From: Pseudomonas sp. MYb185 | Lineage (GTDB): Bacteria > Pseudomonadota > Gammaproteobacteria > Pseudomonadales > Pseudomonadaceae | Assembly (NCBI RefSeq): GCF_002979975.1 | Contig: NZ_PCQD01000018.1 | Span: 1 to 43,073, forward strand | DNA: 43,073 bases | Direction: 5' to 3' | Shown: positions 9,866-19,213 of the stretch, in pieces | How the letters are laid out: each line of letters starts with the position of its first letter | Position numbering within the stretch: position 1 is the stretch's first letter | Notes under the pieces: generated by a model | The model's input: only the letters and a program-made list of their open reading frames with translations | Database searches by the model: none | What the model was told of the DNA's origin: nothing | Translations under genes and position numbers: made by a program

Positions 9866-11220
9866 TACGTTTTGTCCTTGCCCGACACGAACAGTGCCAT
9901 GGCTTCCACATGCGCAGTCTGGGGGAACATGTCCATAATGCCCAGCTGCACCAACCGGTAACCCGCTGCCGCGAGGATGCCCGCATCGCGGGCCAGTGTG
10001 GCCGGATTGCAGGATACATAGAGTATCCGCTGCAATTTCTTCCGCGCCAGCGTGGCAACGAGTTCCGCGGCCCCATCCCTCGGCGGATCCAGCAGAGCAG
10101 CCTGAAACTCGACCTTCAGCCAGTCCGTTTCAAGGCTTTTCGACAAGTCCGCCTGAAAAAAGTGCACATTCTCAAGCCCATTCAACGAGGCGTTACCGGC
10201 GGCCCGCTCGACCATCTCGGCACTGCCCTCGACCCCAGTGACCAGCGCCCCGGCCTGTGCCAGCGGCAAGGCGAAGTTGCCCACCCCGCAGAACAGGTCC
10301 AGTACCCGCTCGCCCGGCCGCACCGCCAGCCAGTCCAGCGCCTGGTTGACCATCTGCTGGTTGATGTCGGCATTCACCTGGGTGAAATCACCCGCGGCGA
10401 AGCGAAATTCCAGTTGCTGGTCCGGCAACCGGTAGAGCGGTTGCCCGGCTTCCTCCTGCAGTGTCTGCCGGAGCCCCTCGGTACCTGACTGCAGATGACA
10501 GACCACAGCATGTCGCCCGGCCAGCGCCAGCAGGCGCTCGATATCCGCCGGTGGCAATGGCTGCAGATGACGCACCAGCATGCTAGGACAGGCCCCGCCG
10601 ATCAACTCCACGTGGCCCAGCCCGGCGCGCGCCTCCAATTGCTGCAACACCTCGGGCAGTTCCTGCAGCAGCCGCTCCAGCACTGGCGTCAATATCGGAC
10701 ACTGGCTGACCTCCACCAGTTCACTGCTGGCCCGTTGCCGATAGCCAACCATCAGACGTCGGGCCCGGGGATCCCAGCGCACGGACAATCGGGTGCGCTG
10801 GCGATAGCCGTACTCGGGCCCGATCAGCGGCGGCATCCAGCGCTGCGGCTGCAGCCCGGCAAAATGTTGCAACTGCTGCGCCAGCGCCTGCTGCTTGACC
10901 TGCAGTTGGGTCTGCTGCGGCATGTGCTGCAGGCTGCAGCCGCCACAGAGCTCGACATGCCGACAGGCCGGAGCGCGGCGTTCTGCGCTGGTCTGTAACA
11001 GCTGCTCCAGACGCGCCTCGATCAGCTTGCTGCGCGCCCGCACCACGCGGGCCATGACCTGTTCGCCGGGCAAGCCACCCTCGACGAAGACCGTACGCCC
11101 GTGCCAGCGACCAATACCCCGGCCATCATGGGTCAAGCGCTCCAGCGTCAGTTCGATCCGTTGTCCCACGGCGGCCGGCGCATCCGGTGCGCGCCTCGGT
11201 TTGCCACGGAGTCTGGTCAT
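9865..11220 (-). CDS. rlmD: 23S rRNA (uracil1939-C5)-methyltransferase RlmD
   Basis: RlmD (RumA) methylates U1939 of 23S rRNA using SAM and holds a [4Fe-4S] cluster. The 451-residue protein has an N-terminal TRAM domain (about 20-75). The cluster cysteines are Cys86, Cys92 and Cys95 in CRHVELCGGC, with Cys174 in SQCPIL. The SAM motif VLDLFCGVGNFALPLA follows, then the DPPRDGA motif, and the catalytic loop YVSCNPATLARD. Length and cysteine spacing fit RlmD rather than TrmA or RlmC. Its start overlaps the cysM stop by four bases, so cysM-rlmD-relA-mazG read as one coupled unit. Confidence 0.95.
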   Translation of the reverse strand: MTRLRGKPRRAPDAPAAVGQRIELTLERLTHDGRGIGRWHGRTVFVEGGLPGEQVMARVVRARSKLIEARLEQLLQTSAERRAPACRHVELCGGCSLQHMPQQTQLQVKQQALAQQLQHFAGLQPQRWMPPLIGPEYGYRQRTRLSVRWDPRARRLMVGYRQRASSELVEVSQCPILTPVLERLLQELPEVLQQLEARAGLGHVELIGGACPSMLVRHLQPLPPADIERLLALAGRHAVVCHLQSGTEGLRQTLQEEAGQPLYRLPDQQLEFRFAAGDFTQVNADINQQMVNQALDWLAVRPGERVLDLFCGVGNFALPLAQAGALVTGVEGSAEMVERAAGNASLNGLENVHFFQADLSKSLETDWLKVEFQAALLDPPRDGAAELVATLARKKLQRILYVSCNPATLARDAGILAAAGYRLVQLGIMDMFPQTAHVEAMALFVSGKDKT

Positions 11221-12119
11221 GGCTGGGCGTCGAACACTCCGGTGGACAGATAACGGTCCCCCCGGTCACAGATGATCACCACGATGACCGCATCGCGCAC
11301 CTCCTCATTCAGACGCAGGGCCGCAGCCACCGCGCCGCCGGAGGATACACCGCAGAAGATGCCCTCTTCACGCGCCAGGCGACGCATGGTGATCTCGGCT
11401 TCCTGCTGGCTCATGTCCACCACCTGGTCGACCCGTGCATCATCATAGATGCTCGGCAGGTACTCCTGGGGCCAGCGGCGGATCCCGGGGATGGCCGCGC
11501 CTTCGGTCGGCTGCAGGCCGATGATCTGCACTTCGGGGTTCTGCTCCTTCAGGTAGCGCGACACCCCCATGATGGTGCCGGTGGTACCCATGGAGCTGAC
11601 GAAATGGGTCACCCGGCCGCCGGTATCACGCCAGATCTCCGGGCCGGTGCCACGATAATGCGCCTCGGGGTTGTCCATGTTGCCGAACTGGTCCAGCACC
11701 TTGCCCTTGCCTTCCCGCTGCATCTGCGCGGCCAGGTCCCGGGCGCCTTCCATACCCTGCTCCTTGCTGACCAGGATCAGTTCCGCGCCGTAGGCCGACA
11801 TCGCCCATTTGCGCTCGTCGCTGGAGTTCTCCGGCATGATCAGCACCATGCGGTAGCCCATGATCGCCGCCGCCATCGCCAGGGCGATGCCGGTATTGCC
11901 GGAAGTGGCCTCGATCAGGGTGTCGCCGGGCTTGATCGCACCGCGTTGCTCGGCCAACTGGATCATCGACAGGGCTGGCCGGTCCTTGACCGAGCCAGCA
12001 GGGTTGTTGCCTTCCAGCTTCAGCAGGATGGTGTTGCCGGTATCACCCGTCATGCGCTGCAGGCGAACCAGGGGCGTATTGCCTATGCAGTCGGCAATGG
12101 TGGGAAACTCGCTATTCAT
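11217..12119 (-). CDS. cysM: Cysteine synthase B
   Basis: CysM is a PLP enzyme converting O-acetylserine plus sulfide or thiosulfate to cysteine or S-sulfocysteine. The 300-residue protein has the PLP lysine motif AGSVKDRPAL (Lys45), the substrate loop EATSGNTGIALAMAA, the MPENSSDERK segment, and the glycine loop SSMGTTGTIMG. The length and the AGSVKDR context fit CysM better than CysK. The ATG at 12119 is preceded by AGGAT at good spacing. It is the first gene of cysM-rlmD-relA-mazG and divergent from gacS. A palindromic insert lies about 100 bp upstream, so its promoter must lie within roughly 12120-12220 or inside the insert. Confidence 0.94.
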   Translation of the reverse strand: MNSEFPTIADCIGNTPLVRLQRMTGDTGNTILLKLEGNNPAGSVKDRPALSMIQLAEQRGAIKPGDTLIEATSGNTGIALAMAAAIMGYRMVLIMPENSSDERKWAMSAYGAELILVSKEQGMEGARDLAAQMQREGKGKVLDQFGNMDNPEAHYRGTGPEIWRDTGGRVTHFVSSMGTTGTIMGVSRYLKEQNPEVQIIGLQPTEGAAIPGIRRWPQEYLPSIYDDARVDQVVDMSQQEAEITMRRLAREEGIFCGVSSGGAVAAALRLNEEVRDAVIVVIICDRGDRYLSTGVFDAQP

Positions 12120-12220
12120 CGTTCATCCTTCGGGTGAGACAGATCGGTCCAGCTGTGCTTTTTGATCAATCGGCCTATGATAACGGCAACAGGGAAAGGG
12201 ATACACACATTGCATAATGT

Positions 12221-12555
12221 CAGGGTCTGTTCCCGTTTCATTGGCCACCGCGCCGGCACCTGTGTTTGCGCGAGGCAAGACACGAGGAGAGAAGTTTGTT
12301 CAGCACATCCATATGCTTCACCCCTCCGGGGCTAGCGCACAAAAACGCTCCAGGCGTTTTTGTGGTCATTCCAAATGAACGACGAGTAACGCAGCATCGC
12401 GCAAACACAGGCCCGGCCCTTCGGGTTGCGCGTCAAATCGCACCATGCGTCGTTGAGGGACTTGGCAAGGGAGCGACCATTACCTGCGTCCCACGCCTAG
12501 CCTGGTGCGATTTGACGCAGCAACGCGGTGGCCAATGAAACGGGAACAGACCCTG
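12221..12555. mobile_element. 335-bp nested-palindrome element (MITE-like) between cysM and gacS
   Basis: The ends are a perfect 32-bp inverted repeat: 12221-12252 (begins cagggtctgttcccg) and 12524-12555 (ends cgggaacagaccctg). Inside are further perfect pairs. One is 15 bp (12259-12273 with 12397-12411). It encloses an 11-bp hairpin (12338-12348 with 12354-12364). Another is 16 bp (12430-12445 with 12503-12518). No protein of credible length is encoded. The organisation is what a non-autonomous miniature transposable element or a highly structured RNA would show. No target-site duplication is obvious. The right arm overlaps the gacS start codon and its first seven codons. This accounts for nearly all of the gene-free stretch 12120-12534. 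Confidence 0.7.
12338..12364. terminator. Hairpin inside the nested-palindrome element, terminator-like
   Basis: A perfect 11-bp stem, cacaaaaacgc (12338-12348) and gcgtttttgtg (12354-12364), with a 5-nt loop. The T-runs lie within the stem, so it could stop transcription weakly in either direction. It may simply be the core of the palindromic element. Confidence 0.4.
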
Positions 12556-15363
12556 GGTATCAAGGCCCGCTTGCTGCTGATGACATTGTTGCCCACTGGC
12601 CTGATGGCGCTGGCGATCGGCGGCTACTTCAGCTGGCAGCAGTTGCGCGAGGTCGAGCAACAGCTGCTGCAACGGGGCCTGATGACCGTCGAGTACCTGC
12701 AGCGTCCCGCCGCCAGCGCCCTGCTCAGCAGTGAGGCCGAGCGCTTCGGTCCCATGCTCGGCGCCGCTCTCAACCATATCGATGTGCGCGCGTTGACCCT
12801 ATATGACGCCGACATGCGGCAACTCGAGCATCATGGCCCGCTGATGTATCCGGCTGGCACACCGCTGACCGGCATCGAGCTGGCCGCCGGCACCGGCCTG
12901 CAGATCCAGCGTGGCGAGCACAGCAGCCGGTTTCTCATGCCGCTGCTGGCCAGCGCCGACCTGCCCCAGCGCGAAGCGCACCCACAGGTCGAGGCCGATA
13001 GCCTGCTCGGCTGGCTGGAAGTCGAGCTGAGCCATGGCAACATGCTGCTGCGCCAGTACCAGAGCCTGCTCGCCACCCTGGTCACCATCATCCTCGGCCT
13101 GGCACTCACCGCATTGGTAGTGGCGATCATGGGCCGGCGCATTACCGATCCGGTGCTGCGCATCAATGCCGCCATCGCCCGCATCAGCCAGGGCCACTTC
13201 GATGTACGCCTGGCCGAACAGGGCAGCCGCGAGCTGGATGACCTGGCAACCGGTATCAACAACATGGCGCAGACCATGCAGAGCGCCCAGGGTGAGCTGC
13301 AGCAGAATATCGACCAGGCCACCGACGACCTGCGCCAGACCCTGGAAACCATCGAGATCCAGAACATCGAGCTGGACCTGGCGCGCAAGACCGCTCAGGA
13401 AGCCAGCCGCATCAAGTCCGAATTCCTCGCCAACATGAGTCACGAGCTGCGCACACCGCTCAACAGCATCCTCGGCTTCGGCAGCCTGCTGCAGCGCAGC
13501 GAGCTGAGCGGGCGCCAGCAGGAATACCTTTCTACCATCGAGAAATCCGCCGACAGCCTGCTGGCGATCATCAACGAGATCCTCGATTTCTCCAAGATCG
13601 AGGCCGGCAAGCTGATCCTGGAAAACCTCTCGTTCAACCTGCGCGACCTGATCGACGAGACCCTGACCATGCTCGCGCCCAGCGCCCATGACAAGGGCCT
13701 GGAACTGGTCAGCATCATCTACCGGGACACGCCGCTGGGACTCAGCGGCGACCCCATGCGTCTCAAGCAGATTCTGGCCAACCTGATCAGCAACGCGATC
13801 AAGTTCACCCATGAAGGCTCGGTCAGCGTACGGGTCATGGCCGAACAGCAGGACGCCGATCAGGTACTGCTGCGCATCAGCGTCAACGACACCGGTGTCG
13901 GCCTGTCGCCCAGCCAGCAGAAGTCATTGTTCAAGGCCTTCAGCCAGGCCGACAACTCGATCTCGCGGCAGACCGGCGGCACCGGCCTGGGACTGGTCAT
14001 CTCCAAGCGCCTGGTCGAGCAGATGCAGGGCGAGATCGGCCTGCGCAGCCAGCCGGGGGAAGGCTCCGAGTTCTGGCTGACCCTGCGCCTGGGGCGCTCG
14101 GCCCATGGCGACGACGATCTGCCGGAACGGCCGTTGCTGGGCATGCGCGCCGCGCTGGTCGAGCCGCAGTTGCTGAGCCGACAGATGTTGCTGCACAGTC
14201 TGGAAGACATCGGCCTCTCCGTGCGGGTATTCGACAGTCCCCACGAACTGCACGAAGCATTGACCTCATCCACCAACCGCGATGACTCCCTGCAACTGGC
14301 GCTGATCAGCGTACGGCACATCAGCACACCGCCGGGCGAGGCGCTGGAGATGGTACGTCAGTGGTCGGAGCTGAATATCTGCAAGACCATAGTGCTGACC
14401 GACACCACCGAGCACTACCCGCTGCTCGACCAGATGCCGCGCTCGCTGTGCCAGACCCTGTCCAAGCCGGTATATACCCGCAAGCTGTACCGGGCGGTCA
14501 TGCACCTGCTGGGTAACGATCCGGTGACAGCCAGGACGCCCGCCCCGCACCAGCCACGCCAACCCCGCGTGCTGTGTGTCGATGACCAGCCGGCCAACCT
14601 GCAGCTGCTGGAGGCGTTTCTCAGCGATATCGGCGCGACCACCCTGCTCGCCGGCAGCGGCGAAGAGGCCCTGGAGCTGCTTACCGAGCAAAGTGTCGAC
14701 CTGATCTTCATGGATGTGCAGATGCCCGGCCTGGACGGCCGCCAGACTACTGCCGAGCTGCGCCTGCGTGAGGAGATTGCCGGCTTCGATCCGGTTCCCA
14801 TCATAGCCCTGACCGCCCATGCGCTGACCAGCGAACGCCGCCAGTTGCTGCAGTGTGGCATGAATGATTACCTGACCAAGCCGATCACCGCCGAACAGCT
14901 GCGCCACAGCCTGAATAAATGGACCGGCCTGGTCTCCAGCGTGCCGGCACCGCTCCTGCCGAGCATGGCGGACCACGGCGCTCCCCCCACCAGGCCCGTC
15001 CCGGAGGTCGAACCGGCCCCGGCAACGCAGGACAGCGCCGCGCCGCGGATCATCGATCTGGAGGAAGGGTTGCGCCTGGCCGCCGGCAAGGCCGATCTGG
15101 CCAGCGACATGTTGCGAATGCTGCTCGACGGCCTGCCCGACGACAGCCGCAATATCAGCGCCGCCCTGGAGCGGGACGACCGGGAAACGCTGCTGGAGAT
15201 CATCCACAAGCTGCACGGCGCCAGCCGCTACTGCGGTGTTCCGCAACTGCGTGCATGCTGCCAGGCGGCGGAAACCCAGCTGAAAAAAGGACAGGACAGC
15301 CGCGCTGCGGTGAGCGCGGTGCTGGAAGCTATCGAACGCCTGCGCAGCGCCTCAGTCGCCTGA
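12535..15363 (+). CDS. gacS: Hybrid sensor histidine kinase GacS (BarA type)
   Basis: GacS phosphorylates the response regulator GacA, which drives the small RNAs that titrate RsmA and so controls secondary metabolism, biofilm and virulence traits. The 942-residue protein has an N-terminal TM segment (about 10-30), a periplasmic domain, a second TM near 180-200, and HAMP starting at RRITDPVLRI. The HisKA motif ANMSHELRTPL contains His303. HATPase boxes NLISNAIKFTHEG and GGTGLGLVISKRL follow, then a receiver-like domain without a clear phospho-Asp, a true receiver (FMDVQMPG, Asp727), and an HPt domain with HKLHGA (His891). From memory GacS proteins begin near MLKDLGIK, so the ATG at 12535 giving MKREQTLGIK is preferred over 12505. 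This start lies inside the inverted-repeat arm, with only a weak ggtgg as ribosome binding site. The gene ends by overlapping acpS tail-to-tail for 12 bp. Confidence 0.94.
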   Translation: MKREQTLGIKARLLLMTLLPTGLMALAIGGYFSWQQLREVEQQLLQRGLMTVEYLQRPAASALLSSEAERFGPMLGAALNHIDVRALTLYDADMRQLEHHGPLMYPAGTPLTGIELAAGTGLQIQRGEHSSRFLMPLLASADLPQREAHPQVEADSLLGWLEVELSHGNMLLRQYQSLLATLVTIILGLALTALVVAIMGRRITDPVLRINAAIARISQGHFDVRLAEQGSRELDDLATGINNMAQTMQSAQGELQQNIDQATDDLRQTLETIEIQNIELDLARKTAQEASRIKSEFLANMSHELRTPLNSILGFGSLLQRSELSGRQQEYLSTIEKSADSLLAIINEILDFSKIEAGKLILENLSFNLRDLIDETLTMLAPSAHDKGLELVSIIYRDTPLGLSGDPMRLKQILANLISNAIKFTHEGSVSVRVMAEQQDADQVLLRISVNDTGVGLSPSQQKSLFKAFSQADNSISRQTGGTGLGLVISKRLVEQMQGEIGLRSQPGEGSEFWLTLRLGRSAHGDDDLPERPLLGMRAALVEPQLLSRQMLLHSLEDIGLSVRVFDSPHELHEALTSSTNRDDSLQLALISVRHISTPPGEALEMVRQWSELNICKTIVLTDTTEHYPLLDQMPRSLCQTLSKPVYTRKLYRAVMHLLGNDPVTARTPAPHQPRQPRVLCVDDQPANLQLLEAFLSDIGATTLLAGSGEEALELLTEQSVDLIFMDVQMPGLDGRQTTAELRLREEIAGFDPVPIIALTAHALTSERRQLLQCGMNDYLTKPITAEQLRHSLNKWTGLVSSVPAPLLPSMADHGAPPTRPVPEVEPAPATQDSAAPRIIDLEEGLRLAAGKADLASDMLRMLLDGLPDDSRNISAALERDDRETLLEIIHKLHGASRYCGVPQLRACCQAAETQLKKGQDSRAAVSAVLEAIERLRSASVA

Positions 15364-15732
15364 CCACACGGCAAAGGCCAGGGCCTGCTCACGCTCGTCG
15401 CTGAGCGACAATAGCATGCGTCCACCACCGCCCTGTTGCAGCCGCTGCAGGGCCACCCCGCTGAGGATCACCTGGGGTGCGCCCTGGGCATCATTATCGA
15501 TCTGCATGTGCTGCCAGGACATACCCTTGGCCAGCCCGGTACCCAGCGCCTTGAGGATGGCCTCCTTGGCAGCATAGCGCTTGGCCAGGTACCGCGCCGG
15601 CTGGGAGTGGGTGAGAAACCGCTGCAGCTCGGCCGGGGTGAGGATGCGCCGGGCGAAGCGTTCACCCTGGCGCCCGAGTACCGCCTCGATGCGACTGACC
15701 AGCACCATGTCGGTGCCTATGCCGATGATCAT
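15352..15732 (-). CDS. acpS: Holo-[acyl-carrier-protein] synthase
   Basis: AcpS transfers 4'-phosphopantetheine from CoA to apo-ACP. The 126-residue protein has the family signature: [15 protein letters not shown] at the N-terminus with the metal-binding Asp, the [15 protein letters not shown] segment, and [19 protein letters not shown] containing the second conserved acidic residue. The start is the ATG at 15732, whose ATGA overlaps the pdxJ stop. The frame is open further upstream to 16083, but that part is pdxJ read in another frame. The 3' end overlaps gacS convergently by 12 bp. Confidence 0.95.
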   Translation of the reverse strand: MIIGIGTDMVLVSRIEAVLGRQGERFARRILTPAELQRFLTHSQPARYLAKRYAAKEAILKALGTGLAKGMSWQHMQIDNDAQGAPQVILSGVALQRLQQGGGGRMLLSLSDEREQALAFAVWSGD

Positions 15733-16478
15733 CTGGGCGTTTCTGCCGCCATGATCAGCGCCCGCATCTCGGCCACAGCGCCAGCCAGCCCGGCAAACAG
15801 CGCCCGGGCGATGATCGCATGGCCGATGTTCAGCTCGTTGATGCCGGCAATCGCAGCGATCGGCTCGACATTGTGGTAATGCAGGCCGTGCCCGGCATTG
15901 ACCACCAGGCCCAGCTTGCGGGCATAGGCCACACCCTCGCGGATACGCTGCAGCGCCTGCTCCTGCTCGCGGCCACTGGCCTCGGCGTAGTGCCCGGTAT
16001 GCAGCTCGATCACCGGCGCACCGGCATCCCGGGCCGCTTCGATCTGGCGCGGGTCGGCATCGATGAACAGCGATACCTCGCAACCATAGCCGGCCAGTTG
16101 CTCCACCGCCTGTTGGATGCGTGCCGGGCTGCCGGCCACGTCCAGGCCACCTTCGGTAGTCAGCTCCTCACGCCGCTCGGGCACCAGGCACACATGCGCC
16201 GGACGAATTTCCCCGGCGAAAGCCAGCATCTCCTCAGTGACCGCCATCTCCAGGTTCATCCGCGTCTGCAGCACCTCTGCCAGCAGCCGCACGTCGCGAT
16301 CCTGGATGTGCCGACGATCCTCGCGCAGATGCACGGTAATGCCGTCAGCCCCAGCCTGCTCCGCCTCGATGGCCGCCTGGATCGGATCCGGATAGCGGGT
16401 GCCACGGGCCTGGCGCAGGGTCGCCACATGATCGATATTCACCCCAAGCAGTACGCGCTGCGGTTGAGTCACTGTCAC
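15729..16478 (-). CDS. pdxJ: Pyridoxine 5'-phosphate synthase
   Basis: PdxJ condenses 1-deoxyxylulose 5-phosphate with 3-amino-2-oxopropyl phosphate to make pyridoxine 5'-phosphate. The 249-residue TIM-barrel protein shows the start motif [18 protein letters not shown], the [14 protein letters not shown] segment, the [15 protein letters not shown] active-site loop, and the late [12 protein letters not shown] motif. The start codon is a GTG at 16478 with GGAG nearby, overlapping the recO stop by four bases. It is coupled to recO upstream and acpS downstream, the common proteobacterial order recO-pdxJ-acpS. Confidence 0.96.
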   Translation of the reverse strand: MTVTQPQRVLLGVNIDHVATLRQARGTRYPDPIQAAIEAEQAGADGITVHLREDRRHIQDRDVRLLAEVLQTRMNLEMAVTEEMLAFAGEIRPAHVCLVPERREELTTEGGLDVAGSPARIQQAVEQLAGYGCEVSLFIDADPRQIEAARDAGAPVIELHTGHYAEASGREQEQALQRIREGVAYARKLGLVVNAGHGLHYHNVEPIAAIAGINELNIGHAIIARALFAGLAGAVAEMRALIMAAETPR

Positions 16479-17188
16479 TCTCCTTTTCTGAAATCGGGTT
16501 GCCGGGCAAACAGCTGCCGGCTGACCAGCGGGCGATCGCCCAGATGAACGCCCAGCGCCTGACGCATCAGATGCTTGGCGGCGCGCAAGGTGACCGTCGC
16601 GCTCCAGTCATCGGCAGCCATGGCCAGCAGTGCCGCGCCGGGCAACCCGGCGTTGGCCAGCAGCGGATCATGCAGCGCCTGCAGACCATCGGCGGCATGC
16701 CAGACGTAGCGCTGCTCGGCGCGGACCGGTTGGCCACTGGCATCTTCGGTCAAGCTGAAACCATAGCCCAGAATGTCCAGCAGTTGCCATTCGAAACGGC
16801 GCAGCACCGGCTCTACCGCCACACCCGTGGCCAGTTGTTCCAGTGCATGCTGATAAGCGGCGAACAGCAGGGGTTGGGGATCACCGCTGGCCAGCAGACG
16901 CACCAGCAGTTCATTCAGATACAGACCGCTGAACAGCGTCTGGCCCTGCAACAGGGCGAAACCACCAGCCACCTCGGCCTGGGTCAGGGTCTTCAGCTCG
17001 CTGCGCCCGGCCAGGCCCACCAGCAAGGGCACGAAGGGTTGCGGTGCCAGTCTGCGTCGCTGCCCACGGGCACCGCGCCAGACCACCCGCTGCAGCCCCT
17101 GGTGCAGGGTCAGCAGATCGACCAGCGCGCTGCTGTCGCGGTAGGGGCGGCTATGCAGTACATAGGCCGGAGTCAGCGATGGCTGCAT
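16475..17188 (-). CDS. recO: DNA repair protein RecO
   Basis: RecO works with RecR (and RecF) to load RecA onto SSB-coated single-stranded DNA and anneals complementary strands. The 237-residue protein has an N-terminal OB-fold (about 1-80), opening with [20 protein letters not shown] and continuing through [10 protein letters not shown] and [20 protein letters not shown] helical C-terminal half contains [12 protein letters not shown] and [13 protein letters not shown]. No zinc-finger cysteines are seen, as in many gammaproteobacterial forms. Only three bases separate it from the upstream era stop codon. Confidence 0.93.
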   Translation of the reverse strand: MQPSLTPAYVLHSRPYRDSSALVDLLTLHQGLQRVVWRGARGQRRRLAPQPFVPLLVGLAGRSELKTLTQAEVAGGFALLQGQTLFSGLYLNELLVRLLASGDPQPLLFAAYQHALEQLATGVAVEPVLRRFEWQLLDILGYGFSLTEDASGQPVRAEQRYVWHAADGLQALHDPLLANAGLPGAALLAMAADDWSATVTLRAAKHLMRQALGVHLGDRPLVSRQLFARQPDFRKGE

Positions 17189-17191
17189 GGA

Positions 17192-18091
17192 TCAGTCGAA
17201 ACGATAACCCAGCGAATTCAATGCACGCTCATCATCGGACCAGCCGCGCCGCACCTTGACCCACAGATTGAGCATGATCTTGCTGCCGAACAGTTTCTGC
17301 ATGTCCAGCCGGGCCTCCTGGCCGATCTTCTTCATCCGCGCACCACCATCGCCGATGATGATCTTCTTCTGCCCTTCGCGCTCGACCAGGATCAGTGCGT
17401 GAATGTGCAGCACCTTGCCTTCCTGCTTGAACTGCTCGATCTCCACCGCAACCTGATAGGGAATCTCCGCGCCGAGCTGGCGCATGACCTTCTCCCGCAC
17501 CAGCTCGGCGGCGAGAAAGCGCGAGCTGCGGTCGGTCAACTGGTCTTCCGGATAGAAGTGCTCGCCCTCCGGCAGCAGGCTGGCGATCAGTTGCTGCAGA
17601 CGGTCGATATTGCGGCCATGCAAGGCCGACACCGGCACCACCTCGGCACTGGGCAACTGTGCTGTCAGCCATTCCAGGTGCGGCAGCATGTCCTTCTTGT
17701 CGTCCAGGCGGTCGACCTTGTTGACCACCACCACGACCGGGCACTCCAGATGGCGCACCTTGTTCCAGACCAGCTCGTCCTCGTCGGTCCAGCGCGTGCG
17801 ATCCACCACGAACAGCACCACATCCACCTCGCGCAACACCTGCGAGGCGCTCTTGTTCATGAAGCGGTTCAGCGCCTTGTCGTTGTCCTTGTGCAGGCCG
17901 GGGGTATCCACATAGATGGCCTGCACATTGTCGTCGGTCTTGATGCCGAGCAGGGTGTGACGGGTGGTCTGCGGCTTGCGCGAGGTAATCGCCAGCTTCT
18001 GCCCGAGGATGTGGTTGAGCAGGGTCGATTTGCCGACATTCGGGCGGCCGACCAGAGCCACATAGCCGCAGCGCGGTGCTGTATCAGTCAT
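17192..18091 (-). CDS. era: GTPase Era
   Basis: Era is an essential GTPase that binds the 3' end of 16S rRNA and assists 30S subunit maturation. The 299 residues show G1 GRPNVGKST (15-23), the G2-region [13 protein letters not shown]3 DTPGLH, G4 [10 protein letters not shown], and a C-terminal KH domain with [20 protein letters not shown] and the conserved [16 protein letters not shown] tail. The ATG overlaps the rnc stop by four bases. This rnc-era coupling is conserved in Gammaproteobacteria. Confidence 0.97.
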   Translation of the reverse strand: MTDTAPRCGYVALVGRPNVGKSTLLNHILGQKLAITSRKPQTTRHTLLGIKTDDNVQAIYVDTPGLHKDNDKALNRFMNKSASQVLREVDVVLFVVDRTRWTDEDELVWNKVRHLECPVVVVVNKVDRLDDKKDMLPHLEWLTAQLPSAEVVPVSALHGRNIDRLQQLIASLLPEGEHFYPEDQLTDRSSRFLAAELVREKVMRQLGAEIPYQVAVEIEQFKQEGKVLHIHALILVEREGQKKIIIGDGGARMKKIGQEARLDMQKLFGSKIMLNLWVKVRRGWSDDERALNSLGYRFD

Positions 18092-18774
18092 TCATTTTTC
18101 TCCACGCCCATGGCGATCAGGGCTTGTCTTGCCGCTTCCTGCTCGGCCAGGCGCCGACTGCTGCCGACACCAAAGGTCTGTCCGGTCATCAGTGCGACCC
18201 GACACTCAACGCGGAATACCCGGCAATGGGCCTCACCGCTTTCGTCAATCACTTCGTACTGCGGCAGTTCGCTGTGCTGGCCCTGCAGGTATTCCTGCAG
18301 GCGGGTCTTCGGATCCTTGTTGTTGTCCACCAGGGTCAGGGATTCGATATGGCTGGCCAGCCACAGCAGAATGCGTTCCCGCGCGGCCTCCATGCCACTG
18401 TCCAGATAGATGGCACCGATGATGGCTTCGGTGGTATCGGCGAGAATGGACTCACGGCGAAAGCCGCCGCTCTTGAGCTCACCCGAGCCCAGGCGCAGGT
18501 AGTCACCAAGGTCGAAGCCCTTGGCCAGTTCGGCCAGGGTGACGCCCTTGACCAGCCGCGCGCGCAGACGCGACAGCTGGCCTTCCCGGGCCTGCGGGAA
18601 GCGCTCGAACAGCGCCTCGGCCGCAACGAAGTTGAGAATCGAGTCGCCGAGAAATTCCAGACGCTCATTGTTCCGCCCACCCAGGCTACGGTGGGTCAGC
18701 GCCAGAACCAGCAGGTCCTGATCCTTGAAACTGTACCCTATTCTTCTTTCCAGTCGGTCTAGCTTGTTGCTCAC
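18088..18774 (-). CDS. rnc: Ribonuclease III
   Basis: RNase III cleaves double-stranded RNA, processing rRNA precursors and regulating mRNAs. The 228-residue protein has the signature [20 protein letters not shown] (about 36-55) with the catalytic acidic residues, the [16 protein letters not shown] acidic motif near 111-126, and a C-terminal double-stranded RNA-binding domain (about 153-225) ending with the [16 protein letters not shown] helix. The start is a GTG at 18774 that overlaps the stop codon of the DUF4845 gene. Confidence 0.96.
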   Translation of the reverse strand: MSNKLDRLERRIGYSFKDQDLLVLALTHRSLGGRNNERLEFLGDSILNFVAAEALFERFPQAREGQLSRLRARLVKGVTLAELAKGFDLGDYLRLGSGELKSGGFRRESILADTTEAIIGAIYLDSGMEAARERILLWLASHIESLTLVDNNKDPKTRLQEYLQGQHSELPQYEVIDESGEAHCRVFRVECRVALMTGQTFGVGSSRRLAEQEAARQALIAMGVEKNE

Positions 18775-19148
18775 ATTAAGGGTCTGACAATATGGGTTTC
18801 ATCGAAATGGACCAGCAGGTCCACGGTCTTGAGCATGGGCGCACGCACCTCATACTTGATGGTGACAGTATAGGTATTGGTTCCGCTGCTGATCACGGTA
18901 ACTGCATCCGCCGCCTTGATATCGCGGATACTGTTGATCTGCATGCCCTTGTTGATATGGGAATGCATGTCGCGCAGGGAACCGATCTTGATGCTCGGAT
19001 CCTCATTCACCGACGTGACGACCTTGCGCAGGGCAAAATGGTCCAGGTAGATGGGGATCAGCTTCATCGCGATGACCCCAGCGAACACCACCAGCGCTAT
19101 GACTGCCAGCCAGCCGAAAAATGACATGCCTTTCTGAGATTGGCGCAT
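18771..19148 (-). CDS. DUF4845 single-pass membrane protein
   Basis: The 125-residue protein has a short cytoplasmic N-terminus (MRQSQKG), one membrane helix at about residues 10-30 ([20 protein letters not shown]), then a periplasmic domain with [12 protein letters not shown] and [11 protein letters not shown]. It matches the DUF4845 family usually encoded between lepB and rnc in Pseudomonas. The ATG at 19148 is chosen because GAGGTT lies seven bases upstream. The frame continues to 19193, but the extra 15 residues are hydrophilic and lack a better site. The position suggests a link to secretion or envelope quality control; function is unknown. Confidence 0.85.
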   Translation of the reverse strand: MRQSQKGMSFFGWLAVIALVVFAGVIAMKLIPIYLDHFALRKVVTSVNEDPSIKIGSLRDMHSHINKGMQINSIRDIKAADAVTVISSGTNTYTVTIKYEVRAPMLKTVDLLVHFDETHIVRPLM

Positions 19149-19213
19149 GGATAACCTCGTACGTCCGTTGTTGATGTTATGTCCTGCCACCATCCATGGC
19201 TGAAGGGTTAACC

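Noticed and set aside
8384..9961. Long plus-strand open frame of 525 codons
   Set aside because: It is antisense to relA, whose motifs are unmistakable; the composition (Leu, His, Gln-rich) is typical of the shadow of a GC-rich gene.
15733..16083. Upstream extension of the acpS frame
   Set aside because: It is pdxJ read in another frame. AcpS begins at MIIGIGTD (15732).
16499..18409. Plus-strand open frame of 636 codons
   Set aside because: It lies opposite recO, era and rnc, which have full family motifs. No domain is recognisable in the frame.
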